The position numbers were made by a program, and so were the translations under genes. A stretch of 64,000 nucleotides of DNA, from NCBI RefSeq assembly GCF_012927415.1, contig NZ_JABBPF010000161.1:1-64000 (forward strand). Direction: 5' to 3'. Below the pieces are notes generated by a model. That model was not told the DNA's origin. It did no database searches and saw nothing but the letters and a program-made list of their open reading frames with translations. Source of the DNA: Polaromonas sp. (lineage in GTDB: Bacteria > Pseudomonadota > Gammaproteobacteria > Burkholderiales > Burkholderiaceae_C). This document shows, piece by piece, positions 18,116 through 27,793 of the stretch; within the stretch, counting starts at the first letter, position 1; each line of letters opens with the position of its first letter.

Positions 18116-18320
18116 GAGTGGCTCGCGCCGGCTGGCTGCAGCGCGTCAATTTACGCATCAAATCGGTCTGCAGTCCATTGAATACGGCCCTATATTGCTA
18201 TTATAAACAGAGCATTTACGGCGGTATGGCGTTTTACCGGTTTCACGCGCCACATTAAATTTCTTCACTCCCGGCACGGGCGGTTTGCACTACAGTCTGA
18301 TTTAACTGACGGAAAACGAC
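18116..18320. other. Intergenic region before glcD
   Basis: 205 bp with an AT-rich block at 18190-18225 containing GCTATTATAAACAGAGC (18198 onward), a degenerate relative of the dispersed palindrome. It probably contains the glcD promoter. The sequence ACGGAAAACGAC precedes the glcD ATG at 18321 and offers a weak ribosome-binding site. Confidence 0.35.
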
Positions 18321-19823
18321 ATGAACGCACCCGCTTCGCTGCAACAGCTTTTCCAAACTGAACGATCGGCGCGCCAGGCGCAAGTCGTGCGCGCCCTGCA
18401 GGCCGTGCTGCCCGGCCACGCGCTGCTCTGGAACAGCGAGGACACCACGCCTTATGAGTGCGACGGACTGACGGCCTATCGCGAGCGGCCGCTGGTCGTG
18501 GCGCTGCCCGAGACTTATGCCGAGGTGCAGGCGGTGCTCAAGACCTGCCATGCGCTGGCGGTGCCGGTGGTGGCGCGCGGCGCGGGTACCGGCCTGAGCG
18601 GCGGCGCCCTGCCGCACAAGCTGGGTGTGACACTGTCGTTGGCCAAGTTCAACCGGATTTTGAAGCTGGACCCGGCCAGCCGGACCGCAGTCGTGCAGGG
18701 CGGCGTGCGCAACCTGGCGATTTCAGAAGCTGCTGCGCCGCATGGCCTGTATTACGCGCCAGACCCGTCGAGCCAGATTGCCTGCACCATAGGCGGCAAC
18801 GTGGCCGAAAACTCGGGCGGTGTGCATTGCCTGAAATACGGTCTCACGGTCCACAACGTGCTCAAGGTCAAGGGCTTCACCATCGAGGGTGACGAAGTCG
18901 AGTTTGGCAGCGATGCGCTGGATACCGCTGGCTACGACCTGCTCGCCGTCATCATCGGCAGCGAAGGCATGCTGGCCGTCACCACCGAAGTCACCGTCAG
19001 GCTGATTCCCAAGCCGCAACTGGCGCGCTGCATCATGGCCAGCTTTGACGATTTGCGCAAGGCCGGCGACGCGGTGGCGGCGGTAATTGCGGCGGGTATC
19101 ATTCCGGCCGGGCTCGAGATGATGGACAAGCCGATGACCGCCGCCGTGGAAGATTTTGTGCATGCCGGTTATGACCTCAGCGCGGCGGCAATTCTTCTTT
19201 GCGAAAGCGATGGCACGATCGAGGAGGTGGAGGAGGAAATCGGCCGCATGAGCGCGGTGCTACAGCTCTACGGGGCCACGGCCATCGCGGTCAGCCAGAA
19301 CGAAGCCGAGCGGCTGCGCTTCTGGAGTGGCCGGAAAAACGCTTTTCCGGCCTCCGGCCGCATCAGCCCGGATTACATGTGCATGGACTCGACCATTCCA
19401 CGCAAGCGCTTGGCCGACATTCTGTTGGCGATTGCCGGGATGGAAATTAAGTACGGCCTGCGCTGCGCCAATGTGTTTCATGCGGGCGACGGCAACCTGC
19501 ACCCGCTGATCATGTTTGATGCAAATGATGCCGACCAGCTGCACCGCTGCGAGCTGTTTGGCGCCGAAATTCTGGAAACCAGTGTCGCCATGGGCGGCAC
19601 GGTGACGGGCGAACACGGTGTGGGAGTGGAAAAGCTCAACTCGATGTGCGTGCAGTTTTCTGCCGAAGAAAACGAGCAGATGTTTGGCGTGAAGCGCGCG
19701 TTTGACGCCCGCAGCCTGCTCAACCCGGGCAAGGTGATTCCCACGCTGAACCGGTGCGCCGAATACGGAAAAATGCTGGTGCGTGGCGGGAAAATCGCGC
19801 ACCCTGAATTGCCCCGCTTCTAG
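18321..19823 (+). CDS. glcD: FAD-linked (S)-2-hydroxy-acid oxidase, GlcD-type subunit
   Basis: 500 residues. PCMH-type FAD domain at the N-terminal half (RPLVVALPETYAEVQAVLKTC, VPVVARGAGTGLSGGALP, PDPSSQIACTIGGNVAENSGGVHCLKYG, LAVIIGSEGMLAVTTEVTV) and the C-terminal FAD-oxidase domain with GLRCANVFHAGDGNLHPLI and GGTVTGEHGVGVEKL. Matches glycolate oxidase subunit GlcD or a related D-lactate dehydrogenase. The usual partners glcE and glcF are not in the window, so either they lie elsewhere or the enzyme acts as a single-subunit dehydrogenase. Confidence 0.85.
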   Translation: MNAPASLQQLFQTERSARQAQVVRALQAVLPGHALLWNSEDTTPYECDGLTAYRERPLVVALPETYAEVQAVLKTCHALAVPVVARGAGTGLSGGALPHKLGVTLSLAKFNRILKLDPASRTAVVQGGVRNLAISEAAAPHGLYYAPDPSSQIACTIGGNVAENSGGVHCLKYGLTVHNVLKVKGFTIEGDEVEFGSDALDTAGYDLLAVIIGSEGMLAVTTEVTVRLIPKPQLARCIMASFDDLRKAGDAVAAVIAAGIIPAGLEMMDKPMTAAVEDFVHAGYDLSAAAILLCESDGTIEEVEEEIGRMSAVLQLYGATAIAVSQNEAERLRFWSGRKNAFPASGRISPDYMCMDSTIPRKRLADILLAIAGMEIKYGLRCANVFHAGDGNLHPLIMFDANDADQLHRCELFGAEILETSVAMGGTVTGEHGVGVEKLNSMCVQFSAEENEQMFGVKRAFDARSLLNPGKVIPTLNRCAEYGKMLVRGGKIAHPELPRF

Positions 19824-19884
19824 CGCTCGAAGCAGCCATGGGCACCATTTCCCAACCATCGGCCAGCCGGGCTGGCAGCCAGCA

Positions 19885-20268
19885 ATGAACGGCTTGCGTG
19901 GAATGGCCTGGCTGCTGGTCTTTCAATCAATTGGTGAGTTGCTGGCGCGTGGGTTGGCTTTGCCGCTCCCGGGCCCGGTCATCGGTATGATCTTGCTATT
20001 ACCAGCACTGCGCTTGCCCGCGGTGCGCGAGTCCGTTTCAGGCTGCGCCGACTTTCTGCTCTCTCACCTTTCGTTACTCTTCGTGCCGGTTGGCGTAGGG
20101 GTGATGACGCATCTTGCGCTGCTAAACCAGTATGGCCTTCGCATGCTGGCCGTGCTGCTGCTGTCCACCCTGGCCGGTTTGAGCGTCACTGCGCTGAGCC
20201 TTCACCTGTTGCGCGACCGCAGCGGCGCAGCTTCCGCATCTTCGGAAAAGGACGATCCGCATGGCTGA
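19885..20268 (+). CDS. CidA/LrgA family holin-like protein
   Basis: 127 residues from ATG 19885, four hydrophobic segments. The block LPLPGPVIGMILLLPAL (about 30-46) and LLFVPVGVGVMTHLALL are the family's signature. LrgA/CidA proteins are holin-like and form a pair with LrgB/CidB; recent work ties them to pyruvate or glycolate export. The stop overlaps the start of the lrgB-like gene by 8 bases. Lying just after glcD, a role in glycolate or related 2-hydroxyacid movement is plausible (inference). Confidence 0.85.
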   Translation: MNGLRGMAWLLVFQSIGELLARGLALPLPGPVIGMILLLPALRLPAVRESVSGCADFLLSHLSLLFVPVGVGVMTHLALLNQYGLRMLAVLLLSTLAGLSVTALSLHLLRDRSGAASASSEKDDPHG

Positions 20269-20986
20269 TTTTGTCCAGTTGTGGGTCTATCTCTCAGCAA
20301 CGCCGCTGTTCGGCCTGACCGCCACCCTGGTGGTGTACGTGCTTGCGCACGCGATTTATCTTCGGGCGGGTCAAGCACCCTTGGCCAATCCAGTCCTCTG
20401 GTCTGTGGTCGTTTTGGCCTGTGCCCTGCTGGCAAGCGGTGTGTCCTATCCAAGCTACTTCGCCGGTGCGCAATTCATTCACTTCCTGCTGGGCCCGGCC
20501 GTGGTCGCCCTGGCCTGGCCACTGTGGCTGCGACGCGCAGAACTGCGCCGGCGCTGGGGCCGCTTGCTGCTTGCAGCGCTCGCCGGTGGCAGTGCTGCAG
20601 CAGGTTCGGCCTTTCTGCTCGGGACGGCCTTGAGCCTTCCTCAAGAGGTGCTTCGCTCACTGGTGCCCAAATCAGTCACCGCGCCGGTGGCGATGGGAAT
20701 TGCCGAGCAGATCGGCGGCATTCCGGCACTGGCAGCCGTGTTTGCGGTGATTACCGGACTGGTGGGTGCGCTCAGCGCCAAATACCTTTTTGCTGCCATG
20801 CGCATCCCAACAGACGCTCAGGGCTGGGCAGCGAGGGGTTTCGCGCTGGGCACCGCGGCGCACGGCCTGGGCGCTGCCCGTTCCATGCAGGTCAATGCCG
20901 ACGCCGGCGCTTATGCCGGGCTCGCGCTGGGCCTGCAAGTGGTGCTGTCGTCGCTGTTGATTCCGCTGGCTTTCGAGCTCTTGTAA
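20261..20986 (+). CDS. LrgB/CidB family membrane protein
   Basis: 241 residues, polytopic. LLGPAVVALAWPLWLRRAEL, SLVPKSVTAPVAMGIAEQIGG and GTAAHGLGAARSMQ are the conserved LrgB (PF04172) motifs. Plant PLGG1, a glycolate/glycerate transporter, is an LrgA-LrgB fusion, which supports pairing this operon with glcD. ATG 20261 overlaps the lrgA-like gene. Confidence 0.9.
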   Translation: MADFVQLWVYLSATPLFGLTATLVVYVLAHAIYLRAGQAPLANPVLWSVVVLACALLASGVSYPSYFAGAQFIHFLLGPAVVALAWPLWLRRAELRRRWGRLLLAALAGGSAAAGSAFLLGTALSLPQEVLRSLVPKSVTAPVAMGIAEQIGGIPALAAVFAVITGLVGALSAKYLFAAMRIPTDAQGWAARGFALGTAAHGLGAARSMQVNADAGAYAGLALGLQVVLSSLLIPLAFELL

Positions 20987-21045
20987 ACCGGCCGCAATCA
21001 GCACGACCGTCCAGCCGCGCTGCTGCGGCCAGGATGCTCGTTTTA

Positions 21046-21597
21046 TTAAACTGCCTGCAACCCTTGCTTGGCCGATGCGGCCGGTTTGGCGCTGCCTTGT
21101 GCGCCGAACAAAATTTCTCCCGAAAGCTGGCCACCTTCCTCAACGACAAGTTTGCCGTAGCGAATGACGCCGGTGACCTTGCCGGTCGAATAAATCATCA
21201 GCCTGTCGCGCACGGTCAGGTTGCCGCTGAATTCGCCACGGATTTCGGCCACATCAATTTCGGCCGAACCCTTGAAAGCGCCCTGCTCGGCAATCTGAAT
21301 GACACGCGAGTCCATGGTGGCTTCAACCAGGCCTTCGACGACGAGTGTGTCGCAGTCGGTGATTTCAACGCCCTTGAGTTTGATATTTGGGCCAACCGTC
21401 AGCTTGCTGCCGCCTTCTTTGGCGACCGCTGGGGCTGGTGCGTCGCTCACAGGCTTGGTCGTGTTGGGTTGGCTTGCTGATTGGAAAGCAGACTGCAGGG
21501 TGCTGGATGAATTGGAGCTCCCGTAGCCGCTTGCTGCACCAGGGCGCACGCCGGTTGGTGTCTCATTGTCTCGCTTGCCAAAAAACGGTGTTGCCAT
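21046..21597 (-). CDS. Bactofilin
   Basis: 183 residues. A disordered Ser/Pro/Ala-rich N-terminus (1-65) precedes the beta-helical bactofilin core (about 66-160: LTVGPNIKLKGVEITDCDTLVVEGLVEATMDSRVIQIAEQGAFKGSAEID, VTGVIRYGKLVVEEGGQLSGEI), then a short tail. Bactofilins polymerise without nucleotide into cytoskeletal filaments that place cell-wall or polysaccharide enzymes. A GGAAG ribosome-binding sequence precedes ATG 21597. No peptidase or partner gene is adjacent. Confidence 0.9.
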   Translation of the reverse strand: MATPFFGKRDNETPTGVRPGAASGYGSSNSSSTLQSAFQSASQPNTTKPVSDAPAPAVAKEGGSKLTVGPNIKLKGVEITDCDTLVVEGLVEATMDSRVIQIAEQGAFKGSAEIDVAEIRGEFSGNLTVRDRLMIYSTGKVTGVIRYGKLVVEEGGQLSGEILFGAQGSAKPAASAKQGLQAV

Positions 21598-21776
21598 GTG
21601 ACTTCCTTAAAAAGAAAGCATGGTACGTCCGCAACACCTTGAAATATTTACCGTTATGCAAGAGAAGTAACAAAATTAATTTTTTACATTTGGAATGTCG
21701 TGCTGGCGTTCACCATCCAGAGAAAAAATACACTCGCCAACCGTCGCGACAGCCGACTTGCTTCACACCTTATTTC

Positions 21777-23645
21777 TTACCAGCTGTCTATGAAGCGGGA
21801 CTGGGGAAACGCAGCGCTTGCAGGCGGCTTTGCAGTCTGCAAGCCCCTGGCAATCCAGGTTCGCGTTTGCGCCGGATCAATCACGGCGTCAATCTCCAGC
21901 GTTGTCGCCACATTGATGGCGCTGCCGCTGTCGTATTGTTTCGCCAGCAGTTGCTGATAAAGCGCTTCCCGGGCAGGGCCGTCTGGCAGGGCTTCAAGTT
22001 CCTTGCGATAGCCCAGCCTGACGGCGCCCTCCAGCCCCATGGCGCCGAATTCGCCGGTCGGCCACGCCACCGTGAATTGGGGCGAATGAAAGCTGCCCGC
22101 AGTCATGGCCATCGCACCCAGCCCATAACCCTTGCGCAGCACCACACTGAAAAATGGCACGCGCAAGGCAGCAGCCGCAACAAACATGCGGCTCGCATGC
22201 CTGACTTGCGCCTTTTCTTCGGCGCCCGGGCCCACCATAAAGCCGGGCGTATCGACAAAGCTGACAAGCGGCAGCCCATGCGCATTGCACAACTGCATGA
22301 AGCGCGCAGCCTTGTCAGCAGCATCGGCATCAATGGCACCGCCCAGCTGCGAAGGGTTATTGGCCAGCAGACCCACCGCGCGCCCCTCAATCCGCGCCAG
22401 CGCGGTGTGGATTCCTTGTCCGAAACCCGTGCGCAATGCGAGCATGCTGCCCTGGTCCGCTACGCCCTCCAGCACAGCCAGGGTGTCATATACGCGCAGC
22501 CGGTTTTGGGGGACCAGCTCGCGCAGCGGCATGGCGTCAGGTGATAGCCAGTCCTTTATGCGGCCCTGGAAAAAGGAAAGGTAGTGGCGCGCCGCCGCGA
22601 CCGCCAGCGCTTCGTCATCCACCAGCACGTCAATGACGCCGTTGCCATGTTGCACCGTGGCCGGGCCAATCTGCTCCGGGCTGAAAATACCCAACCCGCC
22701 GCCTTCCACCATTGCCGGGCCGCCCATCCCGATATTGCATCCCCGGGTGGCGATGATGACGTCGCTGCAGCCAAGCAGCGCTGCGTTGCCGGCAAAACAA
22801 CGCCCCGCCACCACACCCACCACCGGCACCTGCCCCGAAAGACGCGCATAGCCGGCAAAGGTGCTGACATGCAGGCCTGCCACGATGGGCATGTCGGTAT
22901 CGCCGGGCCGGCCGCCGCCGCCCTCGGCAAACAGCACGACCGGCAACCGGTTTTGCAGGGCGATGCCGAGCATGCGGTCGGTTTTCTGGTGGTTGCGCAG
23001 GCCCTGAGTACCCGCCAGCACCGTAGCGTCGTAGGCCATCACCACCACGCGGCTGGCTTCGGCGCCGAACAGCAGGCTGTTGACGCTGCCAATTCCTGTC
23101 ACCATGCCGTCTGCGGGGGTGTTGCGAATGAGGTCCTGTTCGCTGCGGCGGCTGCGCTGCGCGGCCACCGCGAGCGCGCCGTACTCCATGAAGGAATCAT
23201 CGTCGCACAAGTCCGCAATGTTGGCGCGTGCGGTGCGCAGGCCCAGCGCATGCCGTCTGGAGACGGCATCGGTCCGGTTGGCATCCAGCGTGCTGGCTTG
23301 GCGGTCAAGCACCCGCCTCAAATCGGGCCGGGCGCGCAGCGCGACGGCCTCAGGCGATTCAGCCGCTGCGGCCCTGGTGCTGGCCGGCGTCATGGCCGGC
23401 TGCCGCGACATAATTTTTTCAGCCAGTGTGCATTCTGTCAATGCGGCCAATACAGCACCTTCGGCCACGACTTGGCCCGCGGCAAAAAACAGTTCGCCGA
23501 TCACGCACCCGGTGGGCGCTCGAAGCTCGTGCTCCATCTTCATGGCCTCCAGAATGACCAGCACATCACCGGCCGCCACGATGTCACCCGGCTGGACCTG
23601 CCATTGCACAATCTGGGCCTGAAGCGGGGAAAACAGTGTTGTCAT
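21777..23645 (-). CDS. Acyl-CoA carboxylase: BCCP domain fused to carboxyltransferase
   Basis: 622 residues from ATG 23645. Residues about 1-75 form a biotinyl domain with the biotin-attachment motif EAMKMEHEL. The rest is a carboxyltransferase of the AccB/PccB type, with both N and C subdomains: DDDSFMEYGALAV, VVVMAYDATVLAGTQGLRNHQKTDRML, FAEGGGGRPGDTD, FAGNAALLGCSDVIIAT, LVSFVDTPGFMVGPGAEE, VVLRKGYGLGAMAM. Acetyl-, propionyl- or geranyl-type substrate is not determinable. A biotin carboxylase would be needed in trans; none is in this window. Confidence 0.87.
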   Translation of the reverse strand: MTTLFSPLQAQIVQWQVQPGDIVAAGDVLVILEAMKMEHELRAPTGCVIGELFFAAGQVVAEGAVLAALTECTLAEKIMSRQPAMTPASTRAAAAESPEAVALRARPDLRRVLDRQASTLDANRTDAVSRRHALGLRTARANIADLCDDDSFMEYGALAVAAQRSRRSEQDLIRNTPADGMVTGIGSVNSLLFGAEASRVVVMAYDATVLAGTQGLRNHQKTDRMLGIALQNRLPVVLFAEGGGGRPGDTDMPIVAGLHVSTFAGYARLSGQVPVVGVVAGRCFAGNAALLGCSDVIIATRGCNIGMGGPAMVEGGGLGIFSPEQIGPATVQHGNGVIDVLVDDEALAVAAARHYLSFFQGRIKDWLSPDAMPLRELVPQNRLRVYDTLAVLEGVADQGSMLALRTGFGQGIHTALARIEGRAVGLLANNPSQLGGAIDADAADKAARFMQLCNAHGLPLVSFVDTPGFMVGPGAEEKAQVRHASRMFVAAAALRVPFFSVVLRKGYGLGAMAMTAGSFHSPQFTVAWPTGEFGAMGLEGAVRLGYRKELEALPDGPAREALYQQLLAKQYDSGSAINVATTLEIDAVIDPAQTRTWIARGLQTAKPPASAAFPQSRFIDSW

Positions 23646-23834
23646 CAACCGATTTTGCAGCCACCCGCTGGACACAGACCGTCAAGCAGGCGACAGGCGC
23701 TGCGCGCCAGATGTCGCGTTGCGGCGCGCTTCACGAATTCGAGCAGTCTGGCTTGCACGCAGAAGCGGAAAACCCGCACAACAAGATTCGGCTCTTTGGC
23801 GCAAACTTAAGGTTCTGTCTTGAAGGAGATCGCC

Positions 23835-25940
23835 ATGCTACGCCGCACACCCATTGAGCGCTATCGCAACATCGGCATCAGCGCCCACATCGACGCTGGT
23901 AAAACCACGACGACCGAGCGCATTCTGTTCTACACCGGGGTGAACTACAAACTGGGCGAAGTCCATGAAGGCACGGCGACCATGGACTGGATGGCGCAGG
24001 AGCAGGAGCGCGGCATCACCATCACTTCAGCGGCGACCACGGCGTTCTGGAAAGGCATGGCCGGCAATTACCCCGAGCACCGCATCAACATCATCGACAC
24101 GCCGGGCCATGTGGACTTCACCATTGAGGTCGAGCGCTCGATGCGCGTGCTCGATGGCGCGGTGATGGTCTACGACGCAGTTGGCGGGGTGCAGCCGCAG
24201 TCCGAAACCGTCTGGCGCCAAGCCAACAAATACAAGGTGCCGCGTATCGCCTTCGTCAACAAGATGGACCGTATCGGCGCTGACTTCTTCCGCGTGCAAC
24301 GGCAGATTGGCGAGCGCCTCAAGGGCGTGGCCGTACCGGTGCAGATTCCAGTCGGCAGCGAAGACCATTTCCAGGGTGTTGTCGACCTCGTGAAGATGAA
24401 AGCCATCATCTGGGACGACACTAGCCAAGGCCTGCATTTCGACTATGGCGAGATTCCCGCGAACCTGCTGGGAATGGCCCAAGAGTGGCGCGCCAAAATG
24501 GTCGAAGCGGCGGCCGAAGCCAACGACGAGCTCCTGGGCAAGTACCTTGCGGGCGAGCTGCTTAGCGAAGACGAAATCAGGCAGGGCCTGCGCCAGCGCA
24601 CCGTCGCCAGCGAAATCGTGCCCATGCTGTGCGGCAGCGCCTTCAAGAACAAGGGGGTGCAGGCCATGCTCGACGCGGTAATCGACTACCTGCCTTCACC
24701 GATGGACGTGCCGGCGATCCTGGGCCATACGGAGGACGACAGCGATGCCGAGCGTCACCCGAGCGACGATGAACCGTTCTCGGCGCTGGCCTTCAAGATA
24801 ATGACCGACCCGTATGTCGGGCAGCTGGTCTTTTTTCGCGTTTATTCGGGCGTCGTCAGGACTGGCGACACGGTTTACAACCCGGTCAAAGGCAAGCGCG
24901 AGCGACTGGGCCGCCTGCTGCAGATGCATGCCAACGTGCGCAACGAGATCAAGGAGGTGCGTGCCGGTGACATCGCGGCGGCGGTAGGACTGAAGGACGT
25001 GACCACCGGCGACACGCTTTGCGACGCCGAAAAAATCATCATCCTTGAAAAGATGGTGTTCCCCGAGCCGGTAATTTCGCAGGCGGTCGAACCCAAAACC
25101 CAGGCCGACCAGGAAAAGATGGGCATCGCACTGAATCGCCTGGCACAGGAAGACCCTTCATTTCGCGTGCACACCGACGAGGAGTCGGGCCAGACCATCA
25201 TCTCGGGCATGGGCGAACTGCACCTCGAAATCCTGGTGGACCGCATGAAGCGTGAGTTCGGTGTGCAGGCCAACGTCGGCAAGCCACAGGTCGCCTACCG
25301 GGAAACCATCAGGCAGGCGGTCAAGGACGTCGAAGGCAAGTTCATCAAGCAGTCGGGCGGGCGCGGCCAATACGGCCACGCCGTGCTCACCCTGGAGCCT
25401 CAGGCGTCCGGCAAGGGCTATGAGTTCGTCGACGCGATCAAGGGCGGCGTGATTCCACGGGAATACATTCCGGCCGTCAACAAGGGCATTCAGGACACGC
25501 TCAAGGCCGGCGTGCTGGCGGGCTATCCGGTCGTCGACATCAAGGCCACGCTGGTGTTCGGCTCCTACCACGACGTCGATTCCAATGAAAACGCCTTCCG
25601 GATGGCTGGTGCACTCGCTTTCAAGGAAGGCATGCGGCGCGCCAGCCCGGTGCTGCTGGAGCCTCTGATGGCAGTCGAGGTGGAGACACCGGAGGATTTC
25701 ACGGGTCATGTGATGGGCGACCTCGCCTCACGCCGTGGCATGGTGCAGGGCATGGAAGAAATCGCCGGCGGCGGCGGCAAGCTGGTGCGCGCCGAGGTGC
25801 CGCTGGCAGAAATGTTTGGCTACTCGACCACGCTGCGTTCACTGACCCAGGGCCGCGCAACCTACACCATGGAGTTCAAACGATATGCCGAAACGCCTGT
25901 GGATGTATCGGCGGCAATCAGCCGCGGCAAGGGCAGCTGA
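23835..25940 (+). CDS. fusA: Elongation factor G, stand-alone copy
   Basis: 701 residues from ATG 23835, with AAGGAG 12 bases upstream. Full-length EF-G: P-loop [48 protein letters not shown], then domains II-V ([77 protein letters not shown]). It is not in a str operon (no rpsL, rpsG or tuf around it), so it is probably a second EF-G, as many Burkholderiales carry two. Residues at the P-loop are intact, so it should be a functional translocase. Confidence 0.92.
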   Translation: MLRRTPIERYRNIGISAHIDAGKTTTTERILFYTGVNYKLGEVHEGTATMDWMAQEQERGITITSAATTAFWKGMAGNYPEHRINIIDTPGHVDFTIEVERSMRVLDGAVMVYDAVGGVQPQSETVWRQANKYKVPRIAFVNKMDRIGADFFRVQRQIGERLKGVAVPVQIPVGSEDHFQGVVDLVKMKAIIWDDTSQGLHFDYGEIPANLLGMAQEWRAKMVEAAAEANDELLGKYLAGELLSEDEIRQGLRQRTVASEIVPMLCGSAFKNKGVQAMLDAVIDYLPSPMDVPAILGHTEDDSDAERHPSDDEPFSALAFKIMTDPYVGQLVFFRVYSGVVRTGDTVYNPVKGKRERLGRLLQMHANVRNEIKEVRAGDIAAAVGLKDVTTGDTLCDAEKIIILEKMVFPEPVISQAVEPKTQADQEKMGIALNRLAQEDPSFRVHTDEESGQTIISGMGELHLEILVDRMKREFGVQANVGKPQVAYRETIRQAVKDVEGKFIKQSGGRGQYGHAVLTLEPQASGKGYEFVDAIKGGVIPREYIPAVNKGIQDTLKAGVLAGYPVVDIKATLVFGSYHDVDSNENAFRMAGALAFKEGMRRASPVLLEPLMAVEVETPEDFTGHVMGDLASRRGMVQGMEEIAGGGGKLVRAEVPLAEMFGYSTTLRSLTQGRATYTMEFKRYAETPVDVSAAISRGKGS

Positions 25941-26025
25941 AAAGTCGCCCCGGCCCGCTAACCGGAGATAGCGGCAGGACTACCGTACTCACACGGCAAA
26001 GTCCGTCGCGCCCCGTCATCGCGCG

Positions 26026-26865
26026 TCAGATCGTCGCTTCGGCCGGCGCGTTGCTGACAACCCATGAATACAGCGCAACGAAAATCAGGGCATCAAAGAC
26101 AGCACCGAAACAGATATACAGAACAGGCATGAAAAGCACCGAAAGGTGCTGCATGATGAAGGCGTGCGCCAACACCTGGTGGGGGATCAGGATCACGAAG
26201 AACAGCAAAATTAAGGCCGTATTGAAGAGCTTCATCACCACGCTTTGGTTCAGTATGTAATAACCCACCGCCAGCATAACGGGCATTGCCAGCATGCCGA
26301 CATACCCCATGGTCATGAGTTCTTCGCTATGGCGTGCAATGCTGTAGGGAAAGGTCGAAGGCGACAACCAAAAATATAGCAGCGCGACGAATTGCACCAC
26401 GCAGACAATACGTAGCGGATATTTAAGTGGCAACCGGGCATTATTCATGCGCGCCGAAAAAGCAAACGCAATCAGCGTCAGCAGCGTGGTGATCGTCAGG
26501 GCGATCGTGTCGGGCAATGGCGCGCCGTCTGACGCCTTGGACAGATTCAGGGCGTGTTGCCCCGAGTCGTTAAGCCGGCGCGAAAGGCCGATCGGCAAAT
26601 CCAGGCCGCTGGACCAGAAAAGAATGCAGCTGCGCCAGAAGTCGAATAGCTGCGGCTTGGCCCAGAACAACAAACCGCAAAGCATCAGCGGCAGGATGAC
26701 GGCTTGCGCCAATAGGGAGGGCGTCACCTTCAGCGGCGTGATGGCGCGATGTGGGCGTATCTTGACGAGACGACCGCGGGCGTCCTTGGCGGCGGAAAAG
26801 GCCGCATGAAAAACGCGATCGTGCTCGCGGGCTTGCTCAGACGCGGAGTTTGCAGTTGAGTTCAT
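26026..26865 (-). CDS. Polytopic membrane protein of the exopolysaccharide cluster
   Basis: 279 residues from ATG 26865 (MNSTANSASEQ); the frame extends upstream into the next gene but without family-like sequence. A hydrophilic N-terminus (1-55) is followed by about six membrane segments (SLLAQAVILPLMLCGLLFW, ALTITTLLTLIAFAFS, IVCVVQFVALLYFWL, GYVGMLAMPVMLAVGYYIL, LFNTALILLFFVILI, LSVLFMPVLYICFGAVFDALIFVALY), loosely like Yip1-type proteins. Last gene of the minus-strand cluster, 14 bp after the YaiO gene. Function unknown; it may help export or acylate the polymer. Confidence 0.7.
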   Translation of the reverse strand: MNSTANSASEQAREHDRVFHAAFSAAKDARGRLVKIRPHRAITPLKVTPSLLAQAVILPLMLCGLLFWAKPQLFDFWRSCILFWSSGLDLPIGLSRRLNDSGQHALNLSKASDGAPLPDTIALTITTLLTLIAFAFSARMNNARLPLKYPLRIVCVVQFVALLYFWLSPSTFPYSIARHSEELMTMGYVGMLAMPVMLAVGYYILNQSVVMKLFNTALILLFFVILIPHQVLAHAFIMQHLSVLFMPVLYICFGAVFDALIFVALYSWVVSNAPAEATI

Positions 26866-26879
26866 GGTGGGCAATCCAG

Positions 26880-27722
26880 TCAGAAATCGTGAAAGACGCC
26901 GACATTCAAGCCGCTCCGGCGATACAGCGGGTTGGTGTAGCGGTTGGCACTGACCAGCAGGCCGGTATGCGGGTTCAGCCAATGCCGCCAGACGACACTG
27001 GCCTCCCGGCTGTTGAAGTTCACGAGTTGCGTGTTGGCGGCAATGGCAAGATAGCCTTCGCCACCCCAACCGTAACGCGCGCTCACCAAGTCCTGCTTGT
27101 CGCGGCCGTAGGTGACCGCGACGAATTGCTGCTGGGTCTGAACGGAACCCGGATTGCTGCTGTTCAGGCGCACGCCGCCCTCCACAATCCAGGGCGCCTC
27201 GAAGTAATAAGCCCCGCCCAATGACACGCTCTTGTCGGTATGGCCATCAGGCGCGTTGTAATAGCCCAGGCCGACTGAAGCCACAAAATTTCGATTGGGT
27301 AGAAACTTACGATAGAGTGCCATGTCAATGCGATAACGCGGCAGGTAGAAGGCACCGTCACCCACCCCGAGTCCGGCCCATCCAAACCAGTCTTCGTTGA
27401 AGGTGTAGGTATCGCTCAAACCGACAAAAGCGCCATTTTTGTCAAACCTTCGGTTCAAAGACACCTCGCCCTGAAGAAGATGCCGGGGCAACCCGTAGCT
27501 GCCGCGCAACGTCAGCTCTCGCCAGTCGCCAAAGCCCGCGCTGAGGCTCTGGCCTCCCGCGGTAAGTTCAAGGCTGCGCTTTCCTTCATCGGCCACCGGC
27601 ACCAGGGTTGCCGGAGTGTTGATCTCCTGCGGTTGGACATCGGATTGGGCTACCGGCTGGGCTTGCGCGGACCATGCGCTGATCATGAGGGCCAGCAGAG
27701 CAAGAGGCATATTTTTCAACAT
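26880..27722 (-). CDS. YaiO-family outer-membrane beta-barrel protein
   Basis: 280 residues with a signal peptide (cleavage after AQAQ, about 22). The mature part is a beta-barrel of alternating polar/aromatic strands (SLELTAGGQSLSAGFGDWRELTLRGSYGL, YTFNEDWFGWAGLGVGDGAFYLPRYRIDMALYRKFL, ASVGLGYYN, SLGGAYYF, GLLVSANRYTN) ending LNVGVFHDF with terminal Phe, as outer-membrane proteins require. The pattern fits the YaiO domain. In E. coli yaiO lies beside a GT2 gene (yaiP) and a deacetylase gene (yaiS), mirroring this cluster. Likely the outer-membrane exit or anchoring protein (inference). Confidence 0.82.
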   Translation of the reverse strand: MLKNMPLALLALMISAWSAQAQPVAQSDVQPQEINTPATLVPVADEGKRSLELTAGGQSLSAGFGDWRELTLRGSYGLPRHLLQGEVSLNRRFDKNGAFVGLSDTYTFNEDWFGWAGLGVGDGAFYLPRYRIDMALYRKFLPNRNFVASVGLGYYNAPDGHTDKSVSLGGAYYFEAPWIVEGGVRLNSSNPGSVQTQQQFVAVTYGRDKQDLVSARYGWGGEGYLAIAANTQLVNFNSREASVVWRHWLNPHTGLLVSANRYTNPLYRRSGLNVGVFHDF

Positions 27723-27793
27723 GAAACTCCATTGTTAAAATTTTCAGCTAAGGCAGATCGCGACCAGATTATGGCGGCAACCTGTACCCCCGA

